DNA of 64,000 bases from Chromatiales bacterium (GTDB lineage: Bacteria; Pseudomonadota; Gammaproteobacteria; SpSt-1174): assembly GCA_014762505.1 (NCBI GenBank), contig JABURS010000043.1, forward strand, positions 62,001 through 126,000, given 5' to 3'. The notes under the pieces are model-generated. The model was not told the origin of the DNA, did not search any database, and saw only the letters and a program-made list of their open reading frames with translations. The translations under genes were made by a program, and so were the position numbers. Below, one piece after another: positions 63,344 through 64,000 of the stretch. Numbering within the stretch: the first letter of the stretch is position 1; each line of letters begins with the position of its first letter.

Positions 63344-64000
63344 ATGGAGACCTATAACTACCGGGTGGTGCGCCAGTTCGCCGTGATGACGGTGGTCTGG
63401 GGTATCGTCGGGATGCTCGTCGGTGTCTATATCGCGGCCCAGCTGCGCTGGCCGGAACTCAATTTCGACATACCCTGGCTCACCTACAGCCGCCTGCGGC
63501 CGCTGCATACCAATGCGGTGATCTTCGCCTTCGGCGGCTCGGCGCTGTTCGCCACCTCCTACTACGTGGTGCAGCGCACCTGCCACGCCCGTCTGTTCTC
63601 GGACAGGCTGGCCGGGTTCACCTTCTGGGGCTGGCAGGCGGTCATCGTGCTGGCGGCCATCACCCTGCCTCTGGGCATCACTACCAGCAAGGAATACGCC
63701 GAGCTGGAGTGGCCCATCGACCTGCTGATCACCGTGGTGTGGGTGTCCTACGCCATCGTGTTCTTCGGCACGATCATGAAGCGCAAGGTGAAGCACATCT
63801 ACGTGGCCAACTGGTTCTACGGCGCCTTCATCCTCACCGTGGCCCTGTTGCACGTCGTCAACAGCGCGGCCTTGCCGATCACCCTGACCAAGTCCTATTC
63901 GGTCTATCCCGGTGCCATCGATGCCATGGTGCAGTGGTGGTACGGACACAACGCGGTGGGCTTTTTCCTCACCGCGGGCTTCCTCGGCATGATGTACTAC
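63344..64000 (+). CDS. ccoN: cbb3-type cytochrome c oxidase subunit I (partial, 3' end outside the window)
   Basis: The first 219 residues of CcoN, the catalytic subunit of the high-affinity cbb3 oxidase. Two conserved histidines are seen: one in [19 protein letters not shown] (heme ligand region) and one in [12 protein letters not shown] (Cu(B) ligand region). About six helices are in the visible part. ATG 63344 is the start; upstream GGGGGCG is a poor ribosome site. The other cco genes are expected to the right. Confidence 0.9.
   Translation, partial: METYNYRVVRQFAVMTVVWGIVGMLVGVYIAAQLRWPELNFDIPWLTYSRLRPLHTNAVIFAFGGSALFATSYYVVQRTCHARLFSDRLAGFTFWGWQAVIVLAAITLPLGITTSKEYAELEWPIDLLITVVWVSYAIVFFGTIMKRKVKHIYVANWFYGAFILTVALLHVVNSAALPITLTKSYSVYPGAIDAMVQWWYGHNAVGFFLTAGFLGMMYY

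Overview
The window is GC-rich, densely coded proteobacterial DNA. Its LptF/LptG-type permeases, cbb3 oxidase, cytochrome c5, CopA/CopB copper proteins, SulP transporter and HAE1-type RND pump suggest a gammaproteobacterium, possibly a Chromatiales-like sulfur oxidiser. The lineage is inferred from gene content only. No insertion sequence or CRISPR array was seen.

Positions 1-2323 (minus strand) carry a cut-off EamA transporter, a TIM-barrel sugar isomerase-like protein and a fatty-acid desaturase. An 800 bp stretch without a convincing gene follows.

Positions 3134-33799 look like one large lipid and cell-surface locus and are the most interesting part. Its core is the minus-strand operon aasR-cerR-acpR-spt (26551-30782), with start/stop overlaps at each junction. 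Together with a GNAT-type bacterial ceramide synthase candidate (16187-17335) it supplies the steps expected for bacterial ceramide. Around it lie enzymes that could modify, decorate and export such a lipid: a fatty-acid 2-hydroxylase-like protein, two LpxL-type acyltransferases, a DAG/ceramide-type lipid kinase, a bacterial Tam41-like CDP-lipid synthase, three ELM1-family GT-B-like proteins, two GT8-like glycosyltransferases, a nucleotidyltransferase, two PAPS sulfotransferases, an MsbA-like ABC exporter, an LptF/LptG pair and a metallophosphatase. A fused ATP sulfurylase/APS kinase and CysQ, right beside the ceramide operon, would make PAPS and remove the PAP by-product. My working hypothesis is a sulfated, possibly glycosylated or phosphorylated, sphingolipid made and exported by this locus.

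Positions 33852-34426 hold tRNA-Arg(CCG), followed by a 158 bp tandem repeat that copies the tRNA 3' end and its terminator. Positions 34427-41977 are a copper-resistance island: SHOCT protein, Met-rich Spy-like protein, CPH-type P1B ATPase, thioredoxin-like protein, CopB, CopA and small Cys/His-rich proteins. A UspA and a SulP transporter follow.

Positions 44962-56650 form a plus-strand contractile injection system operon: Pvc16-like protein, sheath, tube, disordered protein, LysM protein, VgrG-like spike, small tip candidate, gp25, baseplate J fused to an Asp-box propeller, and tail protein I. It ends with two membrane-anchored proteins, one with PASTA repeats. No ATPase, tape measure or toxin is visible. 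The window ends with a membrane protein, an RND efflux pump with its adaptor and divergent MarR regulator, cytochrome c5, and the start of ccoN behind an FNR-like site.
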